From positions 62,001 through 126,000 of the forward strand of contig QJNS01000057.1 of NCBI GenBank assembly GCA_004154925.1: DNA of 64,000 nucleotides, written 5' to 3'. The notes below the pieces were generated by a model, which was given only the letters and a program-made list of their open reading frames with translations, ran no database searches and was not told where the DNA came from. Positions 46,053 to 58,860 of the stretch are shown one piece after another. Both the position numbers and the translations under genes were made by a program. Within the stretch, counting starts at the first letter, position 1. Each line of letters begins with the position of its first letter. Origin of the DNA: Monosporascus cannonballus (taxonomy: Eukaryota > Ascomycota > Sordariomycetes > Xylariales).

Positions 46053-48175
46053 GGCGCCAACAAATATACACAGGAGCACTGGCAAGGTGCCTATATAGAC
46101 CGAAAGAGAAGAGGATGAGCGAAGAATAGAAGAATCCCCAGGACACACAGAACGCCAAAGCCTTAAATAAATGGAATAATTCAGGCCCGGGAGAAGGATC
46201 ATTACCCTGACGCTCCTTTTAGATTTCGCGGATACCGAACCGAAGCTATACTCGTATGACAGGCAAGTCGATTAAGACTAATTTTCGCTTCGCCCCCAAA
46301 AGTCGCTATGGAGAGCGTGAAAGGTCTTTTTTGGTGATCTAATTGATGACGACGATGTTAAGGACAAGGTAAACCCTGAGTTCCCGTTGAAATTCCCTTT
46401 GACGCATTACGTGGCTCCTTCCTTCAAAGTACCTGCCATCTCCGTGGTGTTCAACGTATCCGTATATTGACCCCATCAGCAACTGGAAATTCGGGGTGGC
46501 GCGGGTCCGAATGTGGTTAGGCCTTCCTTGTAATATAGCGACAAGTTTGCGAATATTGAATAAACGATGCTTTCGCTTATAATGCTACCCTTTCCTTCTT
46601 CTTCATGCTTAATGTAATCGCCCTACAATGTATGTTTTAGTAGAACGTACGGCTGCCTTCCCATACATAAGAGTAAGGCGGTAGGTAATAGACGACGTCA
46701 TGCATTGAAATCATTAAGCCAATATCAGCAGCTTACATGATACGACAGCTAACGGCTCAAACCAGCCCGTAGATAGCTGGCGTCTTGATGTCATACTGGA
46801 CTCCTGATCGGGTTGACCTCGACGGAAAGGTGAAGAACAAGGGACGCATATTCTTTTCTTGGCTCATGGCTTGTGGAATCACTCGGTTCTGGGGTTATAT
46901 ACACGCCCATAACGTAACCCGATCTCTTCTGTAGGCAGCATATATGGGATCTCTCATGGCATATTTAGAATTAGCCGGGCTTGTCCTCCTCGGGCACGAC
47001 TGCGCCGGATGGGAGGTTGAACAACTCGGTATCCTTAAGAGTATACCAGTCTATACAAAGCCAAGGGTGCGCTCTTGAAAATACTCGAGGGACCTGGAAT
47101 ACGGCTACGTGTCTGGATAGAGTATCTTCGGGTCGCAGGTTGAAGAGGATAGCTGCTTACTGCAGGTTTCAATATTACGCTCCATAAGACTCCTAGGCAA
47201 CATCCCTTCTTACTACTCTGGCAATCTACGGCTTCTTCAGAGCCCAGAGCGAGGTCGAGTCGCCGGCTAAGACGTCCGGCTCATATAACTAATATGTCGA
47301 GGCCGTCACTCTATGGCGGGATCTCGCGGACTCGTCGCCGTCGGAGTGTTTCCTACAATACAGTTCGGAGTAGCCGGATCAACTTCAATATCCGGACCAA
47401 TCTGTGTAATATTTCGCGAGAATAGAAAGTCCAGCGATAATAGTTTTCTCAATTGTTCTGATTCTAAGCATAATTGTATGATAATAGCATTATGCCTCAC
47501 GGGCGACTGCCATGGAATTATGCCTAAGGGTATCTTTTCGTAATGGATATCTCTGCAGGGGCCTCGATTTTGAAGTTATACACCGTTGCTGGAAGTCCAC
47601 CCCTTACGTCCTTCTATGGCCGCCGGGGGTATTTCTGGGTTGAAGCAACTGCGTAGATATATCCTATAGCCTTACGGCCTATAAACCACATATTATTCAC
47701 CTTGCGCCTACCGCCTGTATTTATACTCGTATCGATACGGATTATTCTCCGACGTAATATGTCGCCCTGAGGCTATAATCTCTACGAATCTAGGATTTGT
47801 TGTAGGAGTGCTTTATAGAAGACATGAAGATTTTCAACCTGGTAAGATACAAATAGGACTACGGTCAGCTAAGTACTCTCCAGACCGTATTGTGACCAGC
47901 ATTGACTTTAGGCCTTTGCTTATACACTCGCACGGTAAATTGCGTAGAGCGAACTAGATTTTATCAAGCAGCGCACCACCTGCTGTGTGCGCTGTCTCCC
48001 CCGAACCCCCCAAGTTGAGACCCCCAATCCGCAAATGCAAGAGAGCCACCACGACGCCTGTGATTGTTACAATGCTCGGGCTCGGAACGAGAGCGCGCCC
48101 CCACCCCACCATTGCTAATGAGAATATGTATGTACAGAGAAGCGATCGATATGGGAGTGGGTGCAAATATTCGCA
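46053..48175. other. 2.1 kb gene-poor region
   Basis: From the acetyltransferase promoter to the 3' end of the chromodomain gene. No gene recognised. The 46.5-47.9 kb part is AT-leaning with many stops on both strands, possibly an old mutated repeat, but no transposon domain could be read. Confidence 0.45.
46091..46098 (-). promoter_or_regulatory. TATA-like box of the acetyltransferase gene
   Basis: CTATATAG on the minus strand, about 40 bp before the chosen start codon at 46052. Spacing and sequence fit a core promoter element with a short leader. It also argues against the in-frame ATG at 46202, which lies upstream of it. Confidence 0.4.
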
Positions 48176-49400
48176 TCACTCAGCCCCTGCCTTCTTGGAG
48201 CGGCCGCGCCTCGCCAGGAATTTCCCGCGGCCGCCGACGCCGTCCCAGTACTCGTCCAACGGCCCGCGGGCGACGGTTTTGAGCTTCAACTCGGCTTCCC
48301 ACGTGGTGTCGACGGGGCTGTCGGAATAACCGACCCACTGGACCTCGAGGTGGAAGCCGCCGCGCTGTCGCCTCTCGTGGCGCAGCACCTTGAAGACGCG
48401 GTACTCCTCCGGTAGCTGCAGCTCGTTGAAGAGTGCCCGACCACGGCCCCCCTTGGACTTCCAGTAGTCGTATAGGGTCTCTGCGGCGCCTTTCTGTATT
48501 TCCTCTTCCGGCTCCCAGGTAGCCTCCTCCTTGGTTTCGCCAACCCAGTGCACGAGAAGCTCAATGGCGCCCCTTTCGCCTTCCGCGGCCCGGTGATCCA
48601 GAATGGCCTTGACCTCGTGTTCCTCGCCTTGTTCTTGCTCCCGCTGTGCATCTGCTGTAATTTCCCCATCCTTGGCAGCCCCCTTGTCGTTCGCATCGGC
48701 TTTTGAACTGGACTTCGGCTCGCTAGTACCGTGGACTCCGCCATGTCCGAGGAGCTCTGTGTAATTTGAAACTATGGTCAGGTAACAGACACCAAGGCGA
48801 AGCGCAACGGATCAGGGCGGGACCGTACCATCAGCATTACCCATATCGGCTACGGGAACGAGGGAGTCCATCGGGTTTTCCTTTTCCCCCTCTGGGTTCG
48901 ATTGCGCCGCTTCTCGTCTTTTTGCTCGTGAGAGGTTGGCGGCTGCATCAACGCGAGCCTCCGCGGGCGGGTTTTCGTTTCTGGCTCCGAGAGACTCGCT
49001 TCGGCGCCCTTATTTATGGTGCTGTTAGTGTGAATTGCATACCTAGGAGAGTGTGTAATTGTGCATACTCTTAGCTGAAGACGGTCTGCCTCTGCGAGCG
49101 GTACCGGGGGTCTCGGACGAGATGCGCGACTTGGCACGCCGACCCGACGGGGTTTTCTGCACAGCGTCCTCTATATTCCGTTAGCCAGTGTCCACCTATA
49201 AGCACTTGTAAACTCAAGCAAGAACCTCATCGCAAAGAGCTGCTGCTACCTTGATTATCCGTTTCGCCCTCCGGGTCGGATTCGGGTTTTCTCTTGACAC
49301 CTCGTGGCGTTTGGCCGTCTTCTTGGTCGTCGCCGTCGACGGATTTAGGGGCCGGGGAGGGGTGCATCCAAACCGTCACGCTCTTCAGCATATTAGACAT
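48176..49400 (-). CDS. Tandem chromodomain protein with AT-hook-like motif
   Basis: Four exons (49250-49400, 49069-49170, 48841-49008, 48176-48756), with GT-AG introns of 79, 60 and 84 bp and all phases fitting, give 333 residues. The N-terminal half is charged and probably disordered, with an AT-hook-like ARRGRPSS (about 75-82). Chromodomain 1 (about 188-242) has HEVKAILDHR, IELLVHWVGETKEEATWEPE and ETLYDYWKSKGGR. Chromodomain 2 (about 259-314) has EYRVFKVLRHE, FHLEVQWVGYSDSPVDTTWE and PLDEYWDGVGGR. Chromodomains bind methylated histone tails through an aromatic cage. Repeat 2 keeps Tyr, Trp and Tyr, whereas repeat 1 has lost the first and third cage aromatics. A basic tail (RRGRSKKAGAE) ends the protein. 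It is probably nuclear and chromatin-associated; the histone mark recognised is unknown. I am sure of exons 1 and 4, fairly sure of 2 and 3. Confidence 0.78.
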
Positions 49401-51336
49401 GTTGAAAGAGAGAAGATTGCTAACACGAGTAGTGGATATGGATAGTGGGAAATAAGAGCTAGTAACAACAGGAGGAGTACTTGGAGTAGTAACAATGCGA
49501 TTGAATATAGCGCGACCAGCGTCCACGGATGCCTCGGGAGTTGCTATCTTTCCCGATTGAAGCCTTAGTAGTCACGGTCGCGATAATGGATGGAGGTGAA
49601 AGGAAGTTTCGATTTGGGCACCAGCGAAACTTAGCGAGATAGACAAACAATGAATAGACAAGTGATTAACAGTAAGGTAAGGTTAGGTTGGGATATAGCG
49701 GCCGGCAACTTAGGAATATGGGAATGTTTAAACTAGTAGATAGCTTTAGTCGCTCGACTCCTTTACGTGCCCATATGCCGCCATAGAGAAATACAAGGAA
49801 CACGGGGTGTTTTGAGTACGTCACCACCGAGGCGGGACTTGAACAACTACCTTGTATGGTTACAGAGTGCGTATGACAGTGAGTATACTACCTACTAAAT
49901 AACTTTTAAACAAACAAATACGGGCCGATAAAGCTATTAGTCTCGCATTAAGTGGGCAGGATATGCATTTTCAAAAGTTCAAGTGCTGCCAGGGAAACCG
50001 GCAAGATGGGGACGAAGCTTGAAGAAAACGGAACAATCGAACGGCAAAAACTGCCGGTAAACTCCCGAACGGCGAATTATAGCCTTTTACGGTTGGATTG
50101 ATTACATAAGTGCGTTGAGAGAGCTAATTACCAAATCGGGGCAATTAGACCAAAAGAGTTTTATAGCGGGTTCACCAGCGAGCTCCAAGGTAAATTATGA
50201 ACCCAGAGCTCAGTGATCCCGATAAACTACATAATGCGTTTCCTTTCCACCTTTCCTTTTATACTATAAGTATCTATCGGGTCCAAGAACAAAGAAGAAA
50301 AAACAAATAGAAAAGTGGATGCATTCATGACACATACTATGGTATCAGGCATAAGTTTTAAAACACTGTCATGTAGCTGTGGGTCGCGCTAAATAGCCAC
50401 GCCATACAAATTCGGTGTAGTTCATACAGGGTTGGCAATAGGTACACTACTAGCTAACTGACTAATTAACAGCTTTTAACTTTTAAACGTTAATAATTAG
50501 CTTTATAAATTTGTATAAAAACAACAATAATAATGCTTATATTATAAACTATATGTCGTAAAAAATAACAGGTCATGGAAATATTTGTGCTAGTCCAAAA
50601 AGGAAAGATACAATAGAGCTTAGCGCAGCAACCTGTCAGTGTTTTTAAACTTACCCCTTAACATCAAAGTAGAGAGTGGAGTCTGTAGTTTGTGTAGCGT
50701 CTTACCCAAAGAGGGAAACGCCGGGTGAACCCGGAAAATTGGTTATCGGTGGGCCCCAGTTAAATATGTCTTTACAGGATGAATCAAAGCTTGAAATTGG
50801 ATAGGTCATCGATCAGAATCTCTGCTTCCACCTTCTTCTCTTACTCAGCGCAGTTGAAGTTCTTTTAAATGGACAATGCTTGCTGGAACATGGTCCACCA
50901 TTCACCATCCAGCCTTTCCAAGGTTCATAACCAGGTGAACTCTTCGAAGCCAATGGATATGAAGTCCCTCAAACATATATTCCCATAAATATAAATGTAC
51001 ACACACGGTAAGAAAAGGTCCCGTCCTCATATATCCATGTCGTGATCTGCCTCGCAACCCCTTCGCTTAATATACATTCCGAAAGGCCAAAACACCAGAC
51101 AAGGAAACATATAAAACGGTCCAACTTCGTATACAACGCCGGCGCCACGGGGGTTGATACAGCCTATTAATGAGGAAAAGGCCCCGAAAAAAAGAGAGTG
51201 ACTTGCCGAGACTCAATAGTCTCCCATGGAACCAGGAAACCGTGACCAAAATGCTTCGTCGAAGAAGGCTTATATGAGACGTGCGTCTCCGAGATACACG
51301 TTCCTCTTGTGAGCGCTCGCCCAAGAGTTATACGCT
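49401..51336. other. 1.9 kb gene-poor region
   Basis: 5' flank of the chromodomain gene to the 3' end of the laccase gene. No gene recognised. An AT-rich island lies at about 50455-50580 and may be a small mutated repeat. A tRNA-like fragment near 49830-49860 did not fold (see rejected items). Confidence 0.5.
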
Positions 51337-53175
51337 TTACCAGGACAGCTGCCGTGCCTTAACCCCGGAAGGCGGCCTCTCCCGAAGCCCGGAGTCGGGT
51401 TTCTCGAGGTTGGCGTCCTCCCAGAAGGCGTTCCAGTCGGCGCACTCGTCATAAAACCGATCGGACTGCGCGGCGGAGATCTGGCCGGCCTGCTCGCCCA
51501 CGCGCTCCATGAAGTTGACGCCGAGGCCGCCCGACACGTGCCACGCGATGTGGCAGTGGAAGAGCCAGGTGCCCGGGTTGTCGGTCTTGAAGGCGATGAC
51601 CAGCCACCCACCCGAGGGCAGCATGGTCGTGTCGCGGCGCACGGGGTTCTGCGACTTGAGCCGAGTCTTGTCCGCCGCCGTGAAGGGGCCCGCGTTGTTG
51701 GCCGACGCGCCAAGCACGAGCATGTCATGCCCGTGTATGTGCATCGGGTGGGGGATGGGCGACCCGTTCTCGATGACCCAGAAGGTCCAGATGTCCCGCC
51801 CATCGACGTGGATGAGGTTGTCCGACGCCTGATACGATGTGTTGCGCTCCATGACGTACTGGATGACAGGCTTGTTCCAGTCTACGTTGATGGCCGAGCC
51901 ATCCACCTTCCAAGTCACGACGGGAGCTATCTCGGCTGTTACATCTAGGGTGTTGTCCGCATTTGGCACGAACCTATTGACGGGTGCACGGCGGGTTACA
52001 ACCGGGCTGAAATTTAAGTTGTCCATGCAGAGGGTGTTGGCCGGCCTCGTCCCTCTCTTTGTTGGCAAGGCGTCCGGCGCCCCCCGGTAGTGGATGATTG
52101 CTGCCGGGAATGGATTATGGGACTCTCCACAGAGGTTCTCTGCGTACATAGTCACGTTCAACCAATAGTTGCCGACCGCTTTTGAGGCGTCGATGGTGAC
52201 GTCCACACGCTGCCCCGTGCCGAGGAAGACATTGCTGGTCGTGAAGGCCTGGACGGGGACAAGGTCGGTAGCAATGACCGTCATGTCATGGTCGACTATC
52301 GAAACTTGGTAGTTGTGCTCGACCGACGGGTTGATGAGGCGCAGCCGATGACGCTTGCCCGGCGTGAGTGTCAGCTTGGAGTACTCGCCGCCTGGCCCGC
52401 GTGGATTGATGTTCTTTCCATTAAAGAGAACGTTGTCACTTAGGGGGGCACCGGGTCTAGCCATGGTCCCCTCCACCAGATGCTCCGCCGTGTCATAGTA
52501 GTAGTCGGAAATAGGATAGGGGCCTAGGTCGATGTCGTAGGGAAGCGAGGCGGGGCCATTGATCACGATGGAGCCGTATACACCATTCCCGTACTGGGCG
52601 GAGAAATGAGAGTGGTACCATGACGTGCCGTACTGGGTAGCCCTGAAGGTGTAGGTCTTCTCGGAACCCGGAGGGATAGGACACTCGGTGACGCCGTTGA
52701 CGCCGTCGTTGATGTTGTTCTCGCGCATATGCATGCCGTGCCAATGGATCGAGGTCCCGTTGTGCTCGAGCCTGTTCTTGATGGTGACCTGGATGGTATC
52801 GCCCCAGTCGGCCACCAACGTCGGACCGGGCAGCTGGCCTTGGACGAGCATGACATATTCCTTCACGACGCCGTCAGGACCCCTCCAGTTTTGGTGTTCG
52901 GTGATCTCCCAAGAGTACTGGATGTAACGAGGTCAGTGATAAGATCAATACTGCCAGCTAGTGCTACTCACGGTCCTCAGCCTGCCTCGAGGAGTGGAAA
53001 CCTCATAGTCCGTGTTGATGTTAAAGCCATTAGACCAGCAAGCCCTGTTTGAAGGAGTGTGACAGGGGCCGGGACCGCGGGCCTCGAGTTGATTGTCGAT
53101 ATAGGGGGCGGCGACGGCGTACGCCGAAAAGAGCAAGCCGGACGCGAGCCCGGAGAGAGGAAAAAGCGAACGCAT
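51337..53175 (-). CDS. Secreted laccase (asco-laccase, multicopper oxidase)
   Basis: A 594-residue laccase that oxidises phenols and related compounds and reduces O2 to water through four copper ions. Exons are 52972-53175 and 51337-52917 (54-bp GT-AG intron, CTGAC branch point, phase 0). The signal peptide is MRSLFPLSGLASGLLFSAYA (cut near AVAA), followed by a short propeptide-like LEARGPGPC. The copper-binding motifs are all present: L1 HWHGMH (126-131), L2 WYHSHFS (168-174), L3 HPMHIHGHD (458-466), L4 HCHIAWHVSGGLGVNF (522-537) with the type-1 Cys523 and Leu533 at the axial position, which favours a higher redox potential than Met. The asco-laccase DSGL processing site is present (576-579), followed by 15 more residues (RERPPSGVKARQLSW). 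In active relatives this tail is cut off after DSGL. Several N-glycosylation sites occur (NGTS, NVTM, NTSY). It appears intact. Confidence 0.94.
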
Positions 53176-56100
53176 ACTGGTGGAAGATGGCCCTTGGAGG
53201 TGATGTCGAAGGGTGTGGTCGTTGGCCGCTGTGCGGTGATGATTCTGTCTCAAATCTCGTCAAACTCGTGACGGCATCACGACTTATATAGAAGTCTCAC
53301 GGCCGTGAAGAGCGCCAGCCGCACCTGAGCGGAGCATATCATCCTACACGAGGCCACTATAACCCTTGCATCCATCAAGAGCCCGACTCGCGAGCTGACT
53401 CCCACACAGGGCACTTCGAAAGATGTCTAGTGACCCTTTTTGGGATGTTCCCCTCCGCTGACAGTAACACCGCCTAGCATCGGGATGTCATTGCCAACAC
53501 CGCTGGCAGATGAGAATCATATGGACTGACTCGAAGCATAACTTCAAGCAGGCGGATCTGCGGTCCGCGAAGAGAAGAGATATCCTGGCCTTCCAAGTCA
53601 ATAGTTTGAGGCGTTGCAGGAAGGGGGTGTTAGCGGCCCTAGTTGAGCACAGGTGAAGGTGGAACGCGGCTGGAGCCATTGTCGCCTCGAGGTGCTTTCG
53701 TGCATGCGCCCAGGTCCCACCACGAACGTGAGGCAGATGGGTGCGCCCTATTACGGAATTAGCACACGGGCTTTCTAATGGGAAGAAGGATGGCCAGCTA
53801 CAACACCTTTCCCCTCGTCACCACCCCTGGACGCTCGTGGTCAGCAATTAGGGGGCATAAAATGGAAAGTCAGGTGAGATATCCCGCGGGATATTCATGG
53901 CGCCGGCTATAACGGAATCCGTAGGCGCAGAAAAGGACGTCCTCCGCTGCGTGGTATTTGATGGTGAAAGGCCCAGAAGGAGACGACCTAGCCGGTACAT
54001 GGACAACACTAGAACACTCTTTGGTTAGCAATACGTAGCGCAACTGCTGTCTACTATGCGCGTTACAACAGTCGGAAGTGCTGACCACTTGCAGCTGGGT
54101 TGATAAGAAATACAGTCGAGAAAGACACAAGCACTCGATTCGTCCTTGCAGTAACAGGCGGCTATGCGAAGAAAGCACAAGCGAGATGTAAGGGTTTGAC
54201 ATAACCCTGACAACCAGAGCCAGGTGCAGGACTTCCCGTTCTGCTAAGAAAAGTACATCTACGAGGCTTCGTTACGGCCAGTAACGAGAACGAATCTTCT
54301 CAGCTAGTGGTCGGCCTCCCGACCTAGGTTACAGCGGCTCAGGTGCGCCTGAGGTTGAATACCGGACAGCATGAGAGGAGGTGAGAAGGAATCCGGGTGA
54401 CCCGGGATGTGGGTCATTTCGGGGGCATGGTCTAATATTGAAGCACACGAAGCCTCGACACTCGGGTGATATCATCTACCAGACTGCGACGGTAGGAAAA
54501 AACAGTGACAGACAGCGGAGTCAGCGCGCGTTCACGATTATCAACCTCGCGTATCCGATTTCCCCCCCAATATAGGATTTCATGCAGGAACGCTCGCGGT
54601 TTGCAGCTGGACGCGTCCCTCTTTCGCTCTCAGTGAGCTCATGGTTGCTTGGAAACCCCTACCGTAAGGAGTGGCTTCGCCCTAGCTGACTTCCGGCAGA
54701 ACACAAGGGAAATGTAGCGTGGCGCATTGCTCACGTGCCTAACGCGGGCGTTCTTTCAGCCTCCATCAAGGCTAGCATGTTGGAAAGGAGGTGTAAGAGC
54801 TGGACTGCTCAGAGCCGGTCGCCGGGTTAGAAGCGATGAATGCGAATACCGTCGCATGGATAATCCCTTACGGTGCATTAAAATCCGACATTTCCAGCAA
54901 CTGGGCTTGGAAGCGAAATGCGAGAGGATCGCAGGATCGATTACGGGAGAACAGACGAAACGGACAAGAAGAATCCTCGAGAAAATTCCGGCCGCCAGTT
55001 GAACTTGCGGGACTGTTGGAAGTTCATGCATAAAGTGTCGACACGCCCAGGTCGGGCGGCGTCGAATCACAATACTGCTCGCTCCGCTCCTTGGTCCTGG
55101 GCTTCAGCCGACAGGGGGGGTATGCTCTCCTGGACTGAGAAATCTTACAGCCGCATGCGCCGCTGACCGCATCGATGTCCAATACGATACGGAATATGTA
55201 TGTGATAAAAATAGGCTGGCCAATCAAACGTACCCAAACTCAGTCGAGACCAATGGAGATGGGCAAATACTCATTGTGGATACTAGACTTGGTGACGGGT
55301 TGCAACCACACGCAGTTCTCGTGTATCCGCTAGATAGAGAAAGCGAAGCGAAAGAGAGCCCCACTTCTAGGTATCCTCGAGGTAGAAGCGCTCGGGTAGA
55401 GGTTAATTATTAGCCCATGTGTCATACGTAGCATCCCGGTAATGCAGGTCCCACGAACCTACTGCACGTGAAAAGCACGATCTCGGCCCGAGTTTCCTGT
55501 TCTAGAGCATTACAGCATTACCTACATTAGTAGCATTTAGTGCACGGGAGAACGCCGCGTTCCGAGCCGGACAGGGATGACAATTTCTGCTTCGCTTCCA
55601 GATGTGGATCCGCATGGCAGATTCAGATATATCGTAATCTTATTCCCGCGTGGATCATATACCGTCCCGTAGATTACCTTTTCCATATCTCAGCCCTGTA
55701 CAAGCTATGTATAGTCGGTGGGATACATACATCGCTCCCGGGCTTTCGGGTCTCGGCTATGGGGTAAGGTAGCGTCGACATATTTTTAGTCATTAATGAT
55801 CTACCGGCTGAATTATACCGAACGGAACCTTCTTTTGTGGCCGCCCTTGCGCTCCCGGCGCACGTGGCTAGCTTGAGTCATCCGCCTTACTGGAGCCTGA
55901 CGCGATTATGTGTCTCGGCACATTTGATATACGAATACCCGCATCCCACCTGCGTTGGCGCCCTCGCAGACCTCGGATTAGTCGGACCCCGAGTCGCCGA
56001 CACCTCGGAGGGCGGGCTCTAGGACCAGCAGCAGCACTCCAGAAGCGAGTTTTCCGGGCAGATTCCTGTATTCCCGGTTTCCAACATCACAATACATGCG

Positions 56101-58200
56101 TCCCAATTAACGCCTAAGAGTTACAGCTATTACGACCGTATCAACGGTGAGCATGATGAGAAACTGGTCTCCGCTGATGTAGAGTCGCAACGCCCCAGCG
56201 GCGAAGACTGAGTGAGTTTTCCTAACGCTAGAGGATATACTGCACCCAAAGATGCCTAATTAGCGACCCATCAGGCCACACGGCTTGCGCCGCGCGGACC
56301 AGACGCATGCACCAGGACTATGAGTGGGACTTATATTGATTCCCAGCTGCAGCTCCCGATGCCGATCACTTCCCAGAAAGAGTGTTGCGTCAAGCCATCG
56401 CTCAGAGGTGCATATCTCGTGAGGAGGCTCTAGGGAGTGAGCATGGCACTCGTCGCCCCTGTCGAAGTGGCGCTCTTGCACCGCCTGGCACAACCTCTGG
56501 GTATTGTTTACGCACGATGTGGCTCTTCGTGCCCCACTCAAAGGTGAGCTGATGATCTTGCGTGGATTGTGATAGACGAGCTGAAGGGCACAAGTAAGGC
56601 GGAGGGCTGGGGCCTGCTGATCATCCAAACCCGCTCGGTTGCAAACGAAAAGAGGAAAGAAACGTTTTCGATCGCCACCAGGGGACTTCCAATTTGAACC
56701 ACAAGCTTGCTTGTCCTGAAGACGTAGCGGTTCGTGGCGTGCTATCCCTGACGAATACATGTATATAAATGGTGTGACAGAACTGAGTTGTCGGAATGTC
56801 GAAAAGTCGAATACGGTGGGCTGCCTCGCCTGAGCAGATGCTTCCCCGGTGCTTCTGCCGTGCGTCGTGGACATCCCGGTTACCTGATCAACCTCGGCAT
56901 GCAGAGGCACGAGCTTTGGACGCAGCTCGGGAAACTATTAATAACCTTGATAGCTTGAGCGGGGAGATCATGAAGCTGACACGGTAGCCTAGGCGGAAAG
57001 TGGGAGCCCGGGAATAAGAGCCAGGCAACGTCGGTTGGTGCTACGAAAACATAAGCCATATTATATAACAGCTGGGCTGATTAATTAATTTGCAAAGTTG
57101 ATCGTGCGGTTTACGTTGATAACCGTATCGTAAAAGACACGTAATAGAAACAATACTTACGTTTAGTAACCATAACAAAAATTATGCGCGTAATTATATT
57201 ATATGATAAGCTTGTGGCTTCTTTGTTGATAAGAAACGTAATAATCGTGTATATGTGTGGCTGCCCCCCTCACCAAAGGACAAAAGACTGGCCATTGATC
57301 GCGCCGGTAGTAACCAATCAGTTGCTTACAGCTGCTTATGCCGAGAACCAAATAGCTAAGCGACAAATAGAACAGGCCGCACATCAGCGCCGTAGACTCG
57401 TATGAAGAAGAAACTGCTCAAATCCCAGTTTCACCTTGTTGTCTACCAAGGACAGGAATGAGTCTTATGACAAACATTATCTTGGGTTATGGCAAAAGAT
57501 CGGGCGCTCGAACTGTTATCAGTTGAAAGCGATATATGTCTATGTATTCTTACACACTCTGCGCCACTTTCTTTTTGTGAGGCTAGTGTTCTCCTTATTA
57601 GATATGAGTAACGTAGATATTTTAAATAGATATTCGAGGGTCACTCAAACGCTTCTGGAGTCTATTAACAAGCACGTGGTATTTTACGGAGAAGATACTC
57701 CCTACGGTCTGTAGTGGTAAGAAGACGGTGGACCCGAAGGCGACAGTTTCGATCACGATACTCAAGAGCATCCGGATGTCGTTCTTTACTAACGTGCCTA
57801 CGGACGAACTGAAAGAGATCTCAGTAAATTGGACCATTCCTCCGGGATCTAGCTAAAGATTTCCTCTAGGTCGCTAACTGGCGAGTTGCGTGTTTGTCGT
57901 ACTGACGTCCAAGGAACCAGCCAGACCGCTCTGCTCAAAGCAAGATCGTTATCGATATTCGCCGCCGCTTCCTAGTAGCTGCACGGAGCCTCATCTCGTG
58001 CCAAAGGAGAGAAGTTCTTGGGGTGGGAGGGGGTTGTTACTGTTACAGTTCGTAGCCGCGGCTGATTACCGCATAGTCTCTCTTATTAAATTAACGGCAG
58101 CACTACTACGCCGTTTAAAACGGGCTGACGTCATGAGGTATTACCAGCACACCTATGGAGACAAAACTATAACGTAACTTAAAACGCCTTATAGTGATAA
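53176..58200. other. 5 kb gene-poor region beside a transposon relic
   Basis: Apart from the laccase promoter no gene is recognised. The largest open frame (56260-56910, -, 216 codons) and the frame at 57622-57837 (-, a hydrophobic 71-codon frame) lack a family motif I can defend. AT-rich patches begin at about 57060 and increase toward 58.2 kb, grading into the retrotransposon. No RNA gene recognised. Confidence 0.5.
53283..53290 (-). promoter_or_regulatory. TATA box of the laccase gene
   Basis: TATATAAG on the minus strand, about 110 bp upstream of the laccase start codon at 53175. This is a plausible core promoter with a leader of roughly 60-80 nt. It is the only good TATA element in the near upstream region. 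Confidence 0.45.
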
Positions 58201-58570
58201 TATAACTGTCTATCGGCTGTTTTCTCGACTAGATACATCAAAACGATAAGTGGGGCCTTGTAACATTGATCAAAGAGAACGAGGCCTTGGTTAGGACAGA
58301 TTTAGGGTGAGAGAATAGGTACCCATCTACTACCCATCCAAGTTAGCGGGTACCCACGGGTTGTAACAGCTAGGCGGTTTAACCAACTATTAAACCTAAG
58401 TCGTACGGGTTTATGTTAGCAAAAATATCGTAAGATTTTAAACAATAAATATCATAACGAGTTACGTTTTAGAATATCAAAAATATCTTAAGTAACGAAA
58501 TTATATTATAAGTTAAAATTATTTAAATTATGGAAATAATGAGCATATATATTTTAATCCGGTTTATTAA
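58201..58570. repeat. AT-rich, RIP-like flank of the retrotransposon
   Basis: A/T-dominated and TA-rich sequence directly left of the presumed LTR start, strongest from about 58390. It may be RIP spreading into the flank or an older inserted element. No coding remnant could be read. Confidence 0.45.
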
Positions 58571-58860
58571 TGTCATGACCCAACGGGTTACGGTCTCCAG
58601 AAACGGTTCGCCATGACCCAACCACAAGTTGTTAGGACCTAACGATCTTGGCTTCTTATGGACGGTCGGAACCACAAAAGGATCAAGCTCCGACCCAAGC
58701 CAAGGCGTTACGTAACTGGCTTAAAGGTTTCAAAGCGCCAAGCGCCTTAAGCCTTTTAAGTCGGCAGAAAAGCTTAAAGGGCTTAAGGGACTTAAGGGTT
58801 TAAGCCGTTTAAACACTTTAAACCAAGATAAGAATATATACGTTTGTTATTTCCATAATT
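58571..58860 (+). repeat. Presumed left LTR (less mutated part)
   Basis: Starts with TGTCATGACCCAACGGG, a TG-led start common in fungal Ty3/gypsy LTRs. CATGACCCAAC occurs twice within about 40 bp. The stretch is of ordinary composition while both sides are AT-rich. It contains a run of related CTTAAGGG-like units at about 58745-58825. The right end of the LTR and the primer-binding site could not be fixed because the sequence from about 58830 is RIP-like. The other LTR lies outside the window, so the identity check is not possible here. Confidence 0.5.

Noticed and set aside
49820..49865. tRNA-like TTCAAGTCCCGCCTC on the minus strand
   Set aside because: The arms around the TTCAAGT loop do not pair, and no matching acceptor, D or anticodon stems were found upstream.
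56260..56910. 216-codon open frame on the minus strand
   Set aside because: No family motif recognised, a TATA-like sequence (TTTATATAC) lies inside it, and other frames over the same region are also open. Not enough to call a gene.
57622..57837. 71-codon hydrophobic frame (minus), with FLPLQTVGSIFS faintly like a CorA-type membrane helix
   Set aside because: Too short and without the flanking conserved sequence. The opposite strand is also open over the same stretch. At most a decayed fragment.
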